Shown: positions 1-12,808, counted from the first letter of the stretch. The stretch: 64,000 nt of DNA from Ceratotherium simum simum (GCF_000283155.1 NW_004454193.1:13028118-13092117); one strand, 5' to 3'. Made by a program: numbers and translations. Notes: generated by a model not told the origin, from the sequence alone.

Positions 1-251
1 GCAAACAAAGATCACTACACCCCCCCCAAAAAAAAAGAATCACAGGAAAACTCAGAAAGGTAGATATTGTATTTGGAATTAAGTAGTATAGGGAAAAACA
101 GACAATTGTGCCTCAGCAGGTTCGCAGGTCATGAACTTACTACAGAATAGTGTAGTAATTAACTGTGATAATTATGACTAAAATATAAACAAAATACCTT
201 TTTTAATAGCATTTCTTTTTCATCAGTGGCAGAAAAATTCCTAAAAAATAG

Positions 252-390
252 GCATTTCTGCTCTACTCCATTTTAAAGACGAAAATGACAGAAATTAGTG
301 ATTTACCCAAGGCCGTTAACTAGGCAAGTGGAAGCCGCGAGTTACACAAAGTTTTCTAACTCCAAATCCACATTCTTTTTTCTGCTTCTG
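252..390 (+). repeat. MIR SINE fragment
   Basis: The stretch follows the middle and 3' part of the MIR consensus: 'attttaaagacgaaaatgac' corresponds to 'attttacagatgaggaaact', followed by a 'cccaaggcc' block and a 'ctaactccaaatccacattc' tail. It is heavily diverged, as expected for a repeat older than the placental radiation. Boundaries are approximate. Confidence 0.6.
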
Positions 391-635
391 TAAAATGTAA
401 GAAAGCATGGAATGTTGATATAAATTTTGGATAGTTTTTTACCAGAAATAACAAAGCATATTATTCTAACGCTCATGAACAAATTAAGAACTATGTAGAA
501 CAGATAGTCACCCTTAAATGCAGCCAGTTCATTAGTGTGTATTTCTTATAAAATATATCATAAAAGAGGCCCATTCTTCATTTAATTTTGACCTTAACTG
601 ACATTATCTGCTTAACTGTGTTAAAATTATCTAAT

Positions 636-895
636 TGTGAAAGGAAAGAGTGCTGGACTTTGATTCATTCCTATTTAGACTCTGCCCCTAACTACAGGAG
701 GGGTTGCATAAGTGTCCACTTGCCCTGCCTCATGGCTTTAATCCTCTCCTCACTTTCCATGTGATCACCTGAAAACGACAGGATAGTGAAGGAAACAGTA
801 TTGGCTTGAGGGATGTACCATTTCACCACATCCACATTTTTTGTGATTAAAATGATGAGGTGAAACTAGATCATCTCCCAAATCTCAAGATTCAA
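636..895 (-). repeat. MIR-like SINE fragment
   Basis: Read on the minus strand this matches MIR-type order: 'gtgctggactttgattc', 'gactctgcccctaact', and at the right end 'gaaactagatcatctcc', which resembles the 'ggactagatgatctc' block common in MIR3-type SINEs. The middle is too diverged to follow, so this could be two separate fragments. Confidence 0.35.
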
Positions 896-2985
896 AATGG
901 GGGGAGCCATGTTGCATCTAATTGACCACACTTGTGTGGGCAGATCTCTGTTCTATGTTGTGGCTATGAATCAGTAGAAAGTCACTCACTTAAGAGACAC
1001 ATTCTGAAAGATGGTTGCAATATTCTGTGTAATATAATTTGGAGCTTCAAATACGACTTTTCAATGAAATGTCACAAAAGGGTTAAGGATGAAGTGGTAT
1101 AAAATAATATTTCCAACCGTTTCAACTTCATTTTTGGCACTGCTTTCTGAACCTTCACATTTTATTTCTTTCCTATATTGAGTGACTTTTCAAGTGGTCC
1201 TGTTGTGAGCCAGTAGAATTACTAAGAGGTTTCTGATTTCATAGCTATTTTTTATTATATTTGGAAGCTGGTCTTAAGTAGAGCTAAAACTCCAGGGCCA
1301 CTATTTTAGAGTAGTAAAGATTGACATCTAAATTATGCTCTAAGAAAAGTACCAAGCCATAGCTTTCATTGAATGTAGAAAGAAGTAAAAAATGGATTTG
1401 TCTCTAGAAATGTTGGCTATTTGACATCTTTGAGAAATTTTTGAGCTTATTGAATTCCAAATCTCAGCAATGAAATTGTAATAGACATTTGGCTTATATC
1501 TATTACTCTTAGTTAATTTCCAGTTGAAGTTCTTTAAATTTAGCTTTAAATGTGTCTCTCTTGTCCTGGGGAAAATATGACGGTATGTGATTTAAGAGCC
1601 TACAGTCGGTATTACAGGGATTATCAATGGTCAATGGTAAGATACAATGCAAAAATGATTTGTTGCGAAAAGAAAAGAGAGAAGCCATCTTGCATTTTTT
1701 ATGAAATTCCAGATTTCATCCAAAGAACCAGGAACGTTATATTCTACTCAAATCTAAGTAAAATACTGTGAGTTCTATTTCCCGTGTAAACGAAGCCCAG
1801 GGAAGTTAGGAAACATGCCGAAGTTCATTTGGATAGGAAGCATCATTTTTTGTCCCTAGGATGAGCTTCTTCCCACTCTTTCTTCTTATAGGTTCTTTTT
1901 ATATATCCTTCAAAATGGAATTTGCATAGTACCTCTTAGAATAGCCATCCATAACCACCACTGTCCCATATGATATAGATGTCCAAACTCTGTATTTCAA
2001 TAACACTTTGCATGCTCATCTTAAAATTTATAAAACATAATAATAACAGCTTGTTCATCTCTTAATTTTACCCACTAGGCACTAATCCCACTGAAGGAAG
2101 GAATAATGCCTTATTGAATATTACAAACCCAGTACATACCGTCATAAATGACACATATCAGTAATTAAGGAATGGTTGTTGCATAATGTTCATAGATAGA
2201 AATCAGACATAGCTTTATGTAACTCCGAAGGCCATGTATTTTAGGGGGATAAAGCCAAAATGATAATATGGGGCAATTACTCCAAAACCCAAGTAATAAA
2301 TTGATGATGAGTTGGGTGGCATCATATAGGGGGTTTTCTAGCTGGAGTCAGAAGTTCTACGTGGCTAACTATGTTGCCAAATTGATGTTCATCCTAAGAC
2401 AATATCTATACTTAGTCTAAAAGACAAAGATAAAAAAGAGTTTCTCCTAAAAGTCTAAGGTATCACACCTGTTTCATTCAGCATTGGGGGAAGGGGAAGA
2501 AAAAGAGTGAGAAACTGACTCCCAACTGACTGAAACCGGGCTGAGAATGTGGAAAGCAAGAAAACACCTTCCCACTATCCTGGCCCAAAGTACGTCTTTT
2601 GATTTGCACCTCCAACTTGACTCTTTTATTTTTTGAAGATAAGTAGTCATAGGACGTTACCTTGAAATCCACATATATCAAATGTGATTCAAAACACATG
2701 ATACAAATATTGTAGGATACTGTGTTGTGTTCTGGTTATTTCCATATGGAATATCAACCCTTAATTTGCTGATATTATCATCAACACCATTTATGAGAGG
2801 GGAATGCAGTCACAGAATTCCAAGGTTATAGCGTCAAGATATAAACACAAATGCAATTTGAGAGTATTCCAGAGTGTATAAGAATTAGGTCATCAATAAG
2901 GCTGTACTGCCTAGAGCTTGTTCTGATTAGGTGCTGGCTATGAGTGCCTGAGTAGGCTGTGATGAGAATAGATAGACGTACTTAT
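896..2985. other. Unique AT-rich sequence, nothing recognised
   Basis: No repeat family, RNA gene or coding signal is recognised. Reading frames stay below about 75 codons, look compositionally random and show no splice-site-bounded conserved exon. A short MIR-like 3' tail may lie around 2990-3070 ('ctgctgattccaaaaacc'). Confidence 0.4.
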
Positions 2986-3179
2986 GTCATAGGGGCACCT
3001 AGCAAAGACAGAAACCCACAGCTGCTGATTCCAAAAACCAGGTATTCTTCTACATTGCCACACTAACTGATTTCTTAAAGTGCTGATGTGACATTTTGTT
3101 CCTGTTGTGGATGTGTACGAAGTTGGGGAATAGAGTGGGGAAATAGAGAATGGCTAATGACTTCCCTGGCCATAAATAT

Positions 3180-3440
3180 CAACAATAAAATAGTATTTAC
3201 ACTATCGAACATGTATGGAAATGCACCAGGAAACGCAACATACTATAAGCTACATACTTTATCTCATGTCATCCTTTAGACGTTCTAGTGAGATTGGTTA
3301 TTGTCATCTCCATTTGACGAGGACTGTTATATCCCAAGTAGGTTAAGTGGATTTCCCAAGTTCACAGAACTAACATGGAACAAAGTCAGACTGAAAACCA
3401 GGTCTTCACCTTCAAAGCCAAGCTTTATGTGATATCAGCC
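3180..3440 (+). repeat. MIR SINE, nearly full length
   Basis: The order of blocks fits MIR: a 'tactttatctcatgtcatcc' block, 'atctccatttgacgaggact' (consensus 'ccccattttacagatgagga'), 'gtggatttcccaagttcaca' (the 'cttgcccaaggtcaca' block) and a tail like 'tctggctccagagtc'. It is old and has no visible target duplication. Confidence 0.65.
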
Positions 3441-3818
3441 TTGATGCTATATCCCATGACCTCTCTTTACTTGCTCTTCCTTTTACTTACCACTTTCAAC
3501 CTGACTGTCTTCTGAAATGACAATATTCTGAGGGACACAGAATTGTCTTGATTAATGTGGCACACTACCACAAGCATCCACACAGTATGAAGTGTAGAAT
3601 TGTGGCACAAACAGTTATTGTTGGACATAATAGTGGTGTTGGTTATGCTATTGCCAGATTTAAATTTGTCTGCTTAGAAAGTCTCATGTCTTCAAGTCTG
3701 GTACTATTGTAGTGGCGATAGGAAAAATAGCTACAAGTTTCTACATTTCTTAACTTACTATTGAAATATGGTTGGAGAAAAAATGTTCCTCCATTCTTCC
3801 CCAACTCAGGTATCATGG

Positions 3819-3870
3819 GACACACACACACACACACAAACATATATGCAAACACACACACACACACACA
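3819..3870. repeat. (CA)n microsatellite, interrupted
   Basis: Two CA runs of roughly 20 bases flank a short imperfect spacer (around 'aaacatatatgcaaa'). The interruption suggests that the array has aged and is less likely to be highly length-polymorphic than a pure run. Confidence 0.9.
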
Positions 3871-5581
3871 ATTCACCATTCATGTTCAGGGTCATTTCTG
3901 GTGTGTGTATATTCTTTTGTTACGTCCAATCTTTAGCCAGTAATAATATTCTCCAGGCGATTTTGCCTGATGTTAGATGTTGGGATAAATTACTGAAATT
4001 GTGTGCATTAAAGAAGTATCACTTACATAATGCTTCATAGTTCCTGGTAATGCTAATTTATTACTAATTTTGGAGATATCTTTTATTTCTGCTAGCTATC
4101 ACAGTAGTCTAGAATGACCATTCATCCTTGCCTGGAATATTCTAGGGATTTGTCTTTATCCCTGCATAATTATAAATGCTCATAAATACTAAAATTGTCA
4201 CTCTCAAAAGTGTCCTGGTTTTGTCATCCTAAATCTTAAATACTCAGTACTCTAACTCTTGTTAAGTATATCATTGTACTGTTACAACGTTACTTAATAT
4301 TGTTAAGTATAACCACTGTTAAAAAATCCTAACCTTGACCTTGATTAGAGTTGAGACAATGCAGAGACGAGAGTGGTTTCAGAAACAAATAAAGGTATTC
4401 TTTTCTAAGTATTTCTCTGGTTCATGAAGGACAAAATAATATCCTTCAGGTTATTTGTAAGTTTCCTATCTTCATAATCAACCTTGTTAGTAGTATCTCT
4501 CTATGCTTCTATTATCTCGATTGTAATAGATCTTCTTAGACATTATTATCTTAATGTATAATATAAACTATAGCTCTATCCTCTAAGCCTGTCATTGTGC
4601 AATGTGGCTTGGTATGCGTTCAGAAATATTTGGAACGTGAAATTAAACAAAAGAAGCACGCAGATATCAAAGGACTACATGTAAAAACGTCTTTGGCACT
4701 TTTGTTTGAAATTAAACTACGTCTAAATATACGTAGCACACTTCTGCATTCAATTAAAAAAAAGAAATGTAATTGGTAGAACTTTTTTATTTTCTCTAAA
4801 TAGGTATTCATTTAGTTTTTTATCCCCAGGAGTTTACAATTACAGTTTGTTTCTATGTATTGTCACAGTTTGTAAAATATGCCCTTTAATGTAACATATT
4901 AGAGCTTTCATAAAACAGAGTTCAAAAAGAAACTCATCCGTTTTTGTCATCTGTTTTTTTAAACTATTTCTCTTAAAAAATATAGACCCCATCATACACA
5001 GACATTTTTCGGGTCAGTTTGGAACTTTCATTTTAACCAAGAGTTAATCTTTCTGTGTTGATTAAAATGTCCTTTTATTCTTGGAACATCAGCAAAATGA
5101 ACTGAAAGCAGAGATGTGGCAATGGGTTTATAAACTGTAAAATCCCTGGCACAATCTATCAGTTAAACAGTTTATTACTTTATAATGAAAAGACACTATC
5201 ACTAATGGGTCAAACATTCTCTCATTCTAGTGTTATTTTCTCTTTTTTTTGTGATGGTAAATACAGCATTGTAATCTTTGGACAAGATGACAGCTTCAGG
5301 CAAGAGATACAACCCTAGGGACTAGCACTTTAATTTAAAAAGCCAAGAGGAAAAATCACAGGAGGAAATCAGACAAGGCAAAGCTGGAAACAAAAGCTGC
5401 ATTTCATAATCAAAGGTTGGACAAGGAGCCCCTGCTAATCTCAAGCAGACTCCAGAGGTTGTACTTTTAATAGCAGAAACAGAGGAAATAGAAACAAATG
5501 GCAGAAAGCTCTTTAGTGAGGAGTTGAGGACAAACCTTCAGCATAGGAAGATACCCAGGATATTACTTTCTAGAACAAATA
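3871..5581. other. Unique AT-rich sequence, nothing recognised
   Basis: About 1.7 kb without a recognised transposable element or gene. Open frames are short and lie in AT-rich, low-information sequence. Confidence 0.4.
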
Positions 5582-6219
5582 TATAAGGGAGTGGCATAGA
5601 GTGTTCGGACTCCGAGTATAAGAAACTGTAACCAAACTCAGTGGGTTCCTCTCTGGTGAGTGTGGAGCCAAAAAGCAAAACCAAGGCAGAAGTAGGTGAA
5701 GAAAAGGTTTATCGCTTATACAAGCAATGGAGAACACCAGGGATAACCCCCAAAGCAGTGTCTCCCTGAGCTCAGTGCCACTGGTGGAGACTTTATACAA
5801 GAGAGAGCAAGAGATCCAGAGATCGGGGATTATTTGCATAACTACTGTGTAACCAATGTGTTTCTTTAAGGTACATACGTAGCATGTATACATGTTATTA
5901 CGTACATTGTATGACCTAAAAATGGCTGTTCGGACCCTTCCAGAGGAGAATTTAAGATGCTAATGAGTTAAGGTAACTTTAGGACATCTGGCACTGGAAC
6001 ACTTTGCAGAAGTTTTTCTGCAGATGTGTGATTTCTCTGCAAAACAGCAGCATCTGCAACATGGGGACAACCACTTCTGCAAAACAGAACACATAGTTTC
6101 TTTTTGTCTGAAAAATATTTGACAGACTATGTTAGCTGTTGACCAGATCCTCAGTAATCTTTTCTTTGCCTGGTTCCCTGGTCATAAAACTACTTTCTTT
6201 AAGGGAAGGTGTGTTTACA
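5582..6219 (-). mobile_element. ERV1-like solo LTR (minus strand)
   Basis: Read on the minus strand the stretch has retroviral LTR architecture. A TATA-like 'gtataaagtc' (near 5793) is followed by a 'gcgataaacc' poly(A)-signal-like site and a pyrimidine-rich U5 of the type 'ctttttggctccacactcac'. It closes with 'tactcggagtccgaacactc', a U5 ending typical of gammaretrovirus-like LTRs. No internal gag, pol or env sequence lies on either side, so it is a solo LTR or fragment. The right edge is a guess based on 'gtgtttaca', and I could not match a 4-bp target duplication. Confidence 0.6.
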
Positions 6220-6429
6220 AAGAAAAGACAGTTATCATGTTTTCCATTCCGCTGTCAATAAAAAAGCATTTCTGAGCATCTATTAAATGGTAAATACAGG
6301 AGGAAGACATTACAAAAAATAATGTTCTGATTCCACTTGCGAGAGCAGATCATTTGGGGAACAACTCAAGTGCATGAGATATTAATATTGCACCATGAAC
6401 TCTTGAAAGTATATGTATGATTATAATGG

Positions 6430-6510
6430 TATCCCTGTTGTCTCAGTGCCTAGCACAGATTTGACATTTAGTTAGTACTTACACATATTTCTTGAACTAA
6501 ACCATTGAAA
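6430..6510 (+). repeat. L2 3'-end fragment
   Basis: 'cagtgcctagcacagatttg' followed by 'tagtacttacacatatttct' matches the conserved L2 tail ('agtgcctggcacatagtagg...aataaatattt'). It is short and old. Confidence 0.5.
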
Positions 6511-6732
6511 GATATGAGAAAGAAAAGCTTCGAGTGTTCTGGGAGTATTTAGGAGGAGCAGGACAACATTATTCAAACGCAGTGACTCTTTTAGCTCAGT
6601 CTTAAAGAAGTAAACATTAACTAAGTGTAGCCGGAAAAATGATCTGGTTCCAGCAGAGACAAAGCAATATGTGCGGTTATGTGAAACTTGTTCTACGTTT
6701 AAGTGCATGAAACAGAACTAGAGAAAAATAAT

Positions 6733-6797
6733 AAATGATGATGATGATAAGGATGATGATAATTATGGTGGTGGGAGTGATGATGATGATCATGATA
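6733..6797. repeat. (GAT)n microsatellite, degenerate
   Basis: GATGATGATGATAAGGATGAT and later GATGATGATGATCATGAT runs are separated by an imperfect 'aattatggtggtgggagt' segment. Confidence 0.85.
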
Positions 6798-7734
6798 AAA
6801 TTCTCAACATTTAAAATTCCCATTGGTTTCAGTGACTGTGTTAAACTGTTTGCAAAGTTAGCAACCGTTCATAGATCTTCATAAAAATCCAATACAGTAC
6901 ATGTAATTCCCAGGACAAATTGTCAGTATTTTTAAAAGCCTGGAGGAGAATCTCAATATAGTTACATGGGTTAAATAAAATAGCATCTTTCAAATTTGAG
7001 GGGAGAAATTCTATCAATTCAATATGGAGACTCTGGTTATCTATTTCATGGTAATTAAGTGTTCTGAATGATATGTGTACATGGTTTTGAAAACTAAGAA
7101 TTAAAAAAATAGACATTGATTTAAAATACAGTTCATTTACTAGACAAAAATAAAACGTGGGTTTATAAAAAAGTAATAAAAAAGATCTTTAGTGCTAAAA
7201 TATTTGCAAAACGTAAATTCTATACAAACCTTTTATTTTATAATCCCAAAACTTTAAATGATTTAAAAGGTCTCATAGATGAACATGATACTGGATCGTA
7301 AGTTTGCTGACTAGCATCCGAGTCTTTTATCCTTTAAATTGCACCACCTGTATATGCAGTCTTTTTTCTCTAAGTTCTTAAATCAATTGCGTATGTGTAG
7401 GTCGTTGTTTATGAGCTAGACAAGAGAAGTTAATTAATTTTTAGTTAATATCTGAAACAAGGAGGCCTTCTCCGTCTGTGTTATCTTTTGTTACAAATTA
7501 GCAAAGTAACAGAGAGCTCCTGACAAGTATTCAATATCTCTACTTGGAAATCCAGCTCCCTGTTCTCCTCCCTTGCATAATATTGATTCTTCCTTACTGC
7601 AGCCTAGTTCTTACTACGTGGAAGATTTACCTTGCAACTCTCTAGATTTACCCTGCAACTCTCTACTACCTTTGACTCACTGCTTCTCAGAAATGCAATG
7701 CTAACTAATGCAACTTGCATGTTATTTTAATTAA
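6798..7734. other. Unique AT-rich sequence with a 21-bp tandem duplication
   Basis: No element is recognised. At 7624-7644 and 7645-7665 a 21-bp unit ('gatttacc(t/c)tgcaactctc' plus 'ta') is repeated head to tail with one mismatch. Confidence 0.5.
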
Positions 7735-8138
7735 TAATATTTAATATTTAGAGGAGTTTACAGAAAAATGGAGCAGATAGTACAAAGAGTTCTCATATAT
7801 TCCCTCTCCCATACGGTTTCCTCCATTACTAACATCTTGCATTAGTATGGCACATTTGTTAAAACTTATGAGCCAATATCTATACATTTTTAAGTAAAGT
7901 CTATAGTTTAAGATTCACTCTCTGTGTTGTACATTCTATGGCTTTCAACAAATACATGACAGGTATCCACCAATACAGAAGCATACAGAATAGTTTCATT
8001 ATCCCCCTAAAAATCCCCTGTGATCCACTTATCCATCCCTCACTTTCACCAAACCCCTGGCAAACACCACTCTTTTTACTGTTTATGGTTTTGCCTTTTC
8101 CAGAATGTCATATAGCTGGACTCATATGTTATATAGTC

Positions 8139-8202
8139 TTTTTACTTAGTAATACTATTTTTACTTAGTAATTTTTACTTCTTTTTACTTTTACTTAGTA
8201 AT
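8139..8202. repeat. Short tandem repeat inside the L1 3' region
   Basis: 'tttttacttagtaat' occurs three times with small spacers. The L1 at 42.7 kb lacks the expansion at the corresponding place, so it arose locally after insertion. Confidence 0.6.
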
Positions 8203-8494
8203 ATTTATTTAAGGTTCCTCCATGTCTTTTCAGGCTTGATAGCTCATTTCTTTTTATTACTGAATAATATTCCAATGGATGTACGTACCACAGTTTGTTT
8301 ATCCACTCACCTACTGAAGAATATCTTGATTTTTTCCAGTTTAGGGTAATCATGAATAAAGCAGTTATAAACATTTGTGTGCAGGCTTTCGTGTGGACAT
8401 AAGTTTTCAGCTCATTTGGGTAAATACCATGATTGCTGGATCTTATGGTAAGACTGTGTTTAGCTTTATAAGAAAGTGCCAAACTGTCTTCCAA
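8195..8494 (-). pseudogene. L1 ORF2 C-terminal remnant
   Basis: This 99-codon open stretch on the minus strand contains GIYPNELK, a 'CTQMFITALFMI' segment and 'WINKLWYVHPLEYYSVIKR'. These line up with the conserved C-terminal region of mammalian L1 ORF2p (GIYPNEYK, CTRMFIAALF, WIKKMWHIYTMEYYAAIK). It is not an independent gene: it sits at the position expected upstream of the L1 3'UTR, and a homologous stretch occurs in the other L1 at 42943-43128. Confidence 0.85.
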
Positions 8495-9791
8495 AGTGGC
8501 TGTACAGTTGTGCGTTCCACGAGCAACGAATGAGTATTCTTGCTGCTCAGTACTCCCACCAGCATTTGCTGTTGTCAGTTTTTTGGAGAATAGCCGTGCT
8601 AACAGGTGTGTGGTGGTAACTCATTGTTTTAATTTACAATTCCCTAATGACACATGATGTTGAGCACTTTTTAATATGTTTATTTAGAATCTGTATATCT
8701 TCTTTGATGAGATATATGTTCATATCCCTTGCCCATTTTTTAATTGGGTTGTTTTCTTATTGTTGAGTTTTAGGAGTTCTTTTTATATTTTGGATATAAG
8801 ATATAGATACTGAAGAATTTCTCCTATTTTTAGAATAAAGTTTATATTTTTGTAGTTAGTCCATAATCATTTTGAGCTGATTTTTGTATAATGCGTGAGA
8901 TTTAGTTTGAGGTTCATTATTTTGCCTATGAATAGCCAATTGCTCCAGCATCGTTTGTTGAAGGGTCTATCTTTCCTCCACTGAATTTGCTTTGCACTTT
9001 AGTCAAAAATCAGATGAGCATATCTATGTAGGTCTATTTCTTGGTTCCCTATTTTGTTCCACTGATCTACGTGTCTGTCCTTCCAACAATAACACACAGT
9101 CTTGATTACTACAGTTATATAATAAGTATTGAAATCAAGTAGACTGATTCCTCCCACTGTCTTTTTCAAGATTGTTTTAGCTATTCTAATTCTTTTGCCT
9201 TTTCAAATAAATTTTTGAATAATATGAGCAATATCTTCAAAAATTTTGCTAGAACATTGGTAGAAATTGCACTTAACTTGTGTATCAATTTGGGGAGAAA
9301 TGACATCTTAACTGTTGAGTCTTCCAACTCATTAGCATGGTATACTTCTCTGTTTACCTAGATCTTTTTAACTTCTTTCATTAGCATTTTGTACTTTTCA
9401 ATGAAAAAATTTTGCTAGATCTACATCTAAGTATTTCATTTTTTGAATGATTATAAAAAGTACTGTATTTTTAATTCCGGTATGCACACCTTCATTGCTA
9501 TACAAATACAACTTATACCTGTAAGTTTATGTTTATCCTGTTACCTTACTGACGTTATTATTATTTCTAAAGACTTTTTTGGAGATTTCTTGGGATTTTC
9601 TAAGCACGCAGTCATGTCTTCTGCAAATACAAGCAGATTTACTGCTTCCTGTCTAATTAGCATAACTTTTATTTCCATTTCTTGTTTATTGCACTGGCCA
9701 AAACTTCCAGCACTGTGCTAAATAAGAAAGGTTAGAGAAGACATCCTGGCCTTATTCCTGAACATCATTAGGTATAATGTTAGTTGCAAGA

Positions 9792-10046
9792 TTTTTTTTT
9801 TTTTTGTGAGGGAGATTGGCCCTGAGCTAACACCTGTTGTCAATCCTCCTCTTTTTTTTTATTGTTGAAGAATACTGTTGCTGAGCTAACATCTGTGCCC
9901 ACCTTCCTCTACTTTATATATGGGATGCCACCGCAGCATGGCTTAATGAGTGGTTTGTAGGTCCGGGCCCAGGATCTGAACCAGTAAACCTGGGGCTGCC
10001 GAAGCAGAGCCCGTGAACTTAACCACTATGCCAGCAGGCCAGCCTG
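9792..10046 (-). mobile_element. ERE SINE inserted in the L1
   Basis: The element reads from poly-T through 'gccctgagctaacacctgtt' and a tRNA-like head ending 'ccagcaggccagcctg'. It is flanked by a perfect 12-bp target duplication, 'ttagttgcaaga', at 9780-9791 and 10047-10058, so both edges are exact. The insertion splits the ORF2 region of the older L1. The B-box region ('aggatctgaacc' on the plus strand) is degraded. Confidence 0.95.
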
Positions 10047-10099
10047 TTAGTTGCAAGACTTTTGCAAATGTTATTTTTCAAGTTGAGGAAGCTCCCACT

Positions 10100-10357
10100 C
10101 TATTTTTCTGAGATTTTTATTATGAATGGATATTGAATTTTGTCAAATGTTTTTTCTACATTGTTTAATATGATCATGTGGTTTTTCTCTTTTAGTTTAT
10201 TAACAAGGTGGAATTTTGATTTTTGAATAATGAAGTGGACTTGCATCACGGGAATAAATGTCACTTGGTCATTGTATATAATTATTTTCACATATTTCTG
10301 AATTCTATTTTCTAATATTTTGTTAAGGATTTTTCGATCTATATTATTGATGGACAT
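10100..10357 (-). pseudogene. L1 ORF2 reverse-transcriptase remnant
   Basis: An 85-codon open stretch on the minus strand matches the L1 RT finger and palm region: 'ILNKILENRIQKYVK', then 'NDQVTFIPVMQ', then 'EKNHMIILNNVEKTFDKIQ'. In active L1s the last block reads IDAEKAFDKIQ, and its first aspartate binds catalytic metal. Here that codon (10160-10162) encodes asparagine, so RT motif A is dead independently of the surrounding frameshifts. The same frame is lost on both sides, and an ERE lies just 53 bp to the left. Confidence 0.85.
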
Positions 10358-11444
10358 TGGTTTATTATTTTCTTATTTTGTACTGTGTTTGGATCTTTTC
10401 TTAGGGTAACACTAGCTTCGTAAAATGAATTGGGAATTGTTCTCTTATATTTTCTGGATTGGTGTTAATTTTTTTTAACATTGGTTAGAATTCACCAGTG
10501 AAACCATCTTGGTGTGGAGATTTCTATTTTGGGAGATTTTAGTTTTAAATTCAATTTCCTTAATAGACGTACGGCTATATAAATTATTTATATCATATTG
10601 AGTGAGTTAACGGTAGTTTGTATTTTTTTAGGAATTTGTCCGTTTCATTCATGTTATCAAATTTATGTGTTTAGAATTCTCAGAGTATTCCTTATTATCT
10701 TTTCGTGTTCTGCAAGATCAGTAGTGATATCCTCTATTATTCCAGATATTGGTCATTTGTATCTTCTCTTTTTTTTTCTTTAGCACACTTGTTGAAGATT
10801 TGAAATTTTGTTAATTTTTTTCAAAGAATCAGCTCTTTGTTTTATTGATTTTTCTCTACTGTTTTTCTGCTTTCAATATTATTGATTTTGGATCATATCT
10901 TTATTATACTTTTCCTCTATTTGAGTTTGTGTTCATTTGCTCTTCTTTTTCTTAGGTCTTAAGGTGTAAACAAGCTTATTGATTTGAGACTTTTCCTCTT
11001 TTCTAATGTATGAATTTAATACTATAAATTTCCCTCTCGGCAGGGCTTTAGCCACGTCTCACACACTTTAATGTTGTATTTTCAATTTCTTTCAGTCCAA
11101 TGTACTTTTAAAATTTCCTTTAAGACTTCTACTTTCACATAGGAAGAATTTAAAAGTTGGTTATTTAGTTTCCAAGTGTTTGGATATTTTTCTGTTATCT
11201 TTATGTTATAAATTCTAGTTTGATTCCATTGTGATTCAAGAACATACACCACATGATTTCAATTCTTTTAAACTTGTTATGATTTATTTTGTGGCTGATA
11301 ATATGATCTATCTTGGTATGTGTTCTGAGAGAACATGAAAAATATGCATGTTCTGCTGTTGAGTGGAGTGTTTCATAAATGTCAATTCACTCCTGTTGGT
11401 TGATGATGTTGTTAAGTTCTTTTACAACTTTGCTGCTCTCCTGT

Positions 11445-11830
11445 CTAATTTTTTATAATTGTTGAGTTAGGGCTATTGAGATTTTGAACTATAATTATAG
11501 ATTTGTCTTTCCTTTCAATTCTATCAGTTTTTGCTTCACTTATTTTGCTGCACTGTTGTTTGCTGAATGTATATTTAGGATTGCTACGCCTTCTTGGTGG
11601 ATTGACCCATTTACCGATATATAATGTCACTCTTCATCTCTGGTAATTTTCTTTGCTATGAAGTCTACTTTATCAGATATTAATATACTCACTCATGTTT
11701 TCATTGGATTAATGTTTGGATGATATGTCTCTTTTCATTCTTTTAGTTTCAAACCGCCTATTATGTTATACAGGAAGTAAGTTAGGTTTTGTGTTTTAAT
11801 CCACTCTGCCAATCTTTTTCTTTTACTTGG
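11445..11830 (-). pseudogene. L1 ORF2 endonuclease remnant
   Basis: The minus strand encodes fragments of the apurinic-type endonuclease domain in shifted frames. 'KSIIIVQNLNSP' corresponds to the conserved 'STIIVGDFNTP' block, so the catalytic GDFN motif reads QNLN and its aspartate is lost. Upstream, the codons around 11580-11800 correspond to the 'KKAGVAILISDK...EGHYIMIKGS' segment of the family in broken frames. Confidence 0.75.
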
Positions 11831-12289
11831 TGTATTTAGACCATTTTTGTTTAATCTAATTATTGATATGGAGGGCGTAAGTCTGCCATTTTACTTTTGG
11901 ATTCTATTGGTTCTCTCTGCTTTTTATTTCCTTCTTTGTTATGGGTTACTTAGACAACTTTTAAAAGTCCATTTTGATTTCTCTACAGTGTTTATGAGTT
12001 TCTCTTTGTACAGCTTTTTTAGTGGTTGCTGAAGGTATTACATTATGACACACATTTTGTCACAGGCTACTGGTGTCATCATTTTATCAATTTGAGTGAC
12101 GTGTACAAAACTTACCTTCCTTTATGTCTCCTTACCTTCCCTGTTTATAATATAATTTTCTTAAACATCTCCTCCACGTGCATTTAGAACCACATCCGAG
12201 AGTATTAGAAATTTTGCTAATTGCCAAAAATAATTTAGCAAAGTCAAGAGAGGAAGAAATATCTATTGCACATATAGACAATTTGTTCA

Positions 12290-12534
12290 TTTTTTGTTTT
12301 TGTTTTTGTTTTATTTTGAGGAAGATTGGCCCTAAGCTAACATTGTTGCCAATCTTCCTCTTTTTCTTTTTTCTTCCTAGAGCCCCCGTACATAGTTGTA
12401 TATCCTCATTGTAGGTCCTCCTAGTTCTTCTATATGGGATGCCACCTCAGCATGGCCTGGTGAGCAGTGAGTAGGTCTGCACTCAGGATCCCTGAAGCAG
12501 ACCATGTGAACTCAACTGCTACGCCACCAGCCCT
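12290..12534 (-). mobile_element. ERE SINE, diverged, inserted in the L1
   Basis: It contains 'gaagattggccctaagctaa' and 'ccaatcttcctc', a 'gtacatagttgtatatcctc' segment typical of the longer ERE subtype, then 'gggatgccacctcagcatgg' and 'ctacgccaccagccct'. The left edge lies in T-rich sequence and no clear target duplication was found. This is one of the most diverged EREs here, which suggests an older subfamily. Confidence 0.85.
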
Positions 12535-12613
12535 GTATATATATTTTTGCTTATCAAGTTCTTTCTTCCTTTTTGATATTCTAGGGTTTATTCTTTATTT
12601 ATTTCCCTTCTGT

Positions 12614-12808
12614 TTAGAGAACTTCCTTTATCCATTCTTTTAGTGTCTGTCTGCTAGTGCCAAATTCTCTTAGCTTTCCTACATCTGCTAATGTATTGAT
12701 GTCCCCTTTATTCCTGGAGGATGCTTTTGCTGGACTTAGGCTTCTGGGTTGACAGTTCTTTTCTTTCAGCATTTGAAAAATGTTGTACTTCTTCCTTCTG
12801 GCCTCCAT
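12614..12808 (-). pseudogene. L1 ORF1 C-terminal-domain remnant
   Basis: The 64-codon minus-strand stretch contains 'YNIFQMLKEKNCQPR' and 'LREFGTSRQTLKEWIKEVL'. These match the C-terminal nucleic-acid-binding domain of L1 ORF1p, which in mammals reads like '(F/Y)NILKEKNFQPR' and 'LR(D/E)F...RP.L.E.LKE.L'. It lies upstream of ORF2 in the expected order. ORF1 continues decayed to about 13400. Confidence 0.8.

Noticed and set aside
5570..5893. 107-codon minus-strand frame with hydrophobic stretches
   Set aside because: Lies within a solo LTR (U3/R/U5 signals visible); hydrophobicity comes from the T-rich strand.
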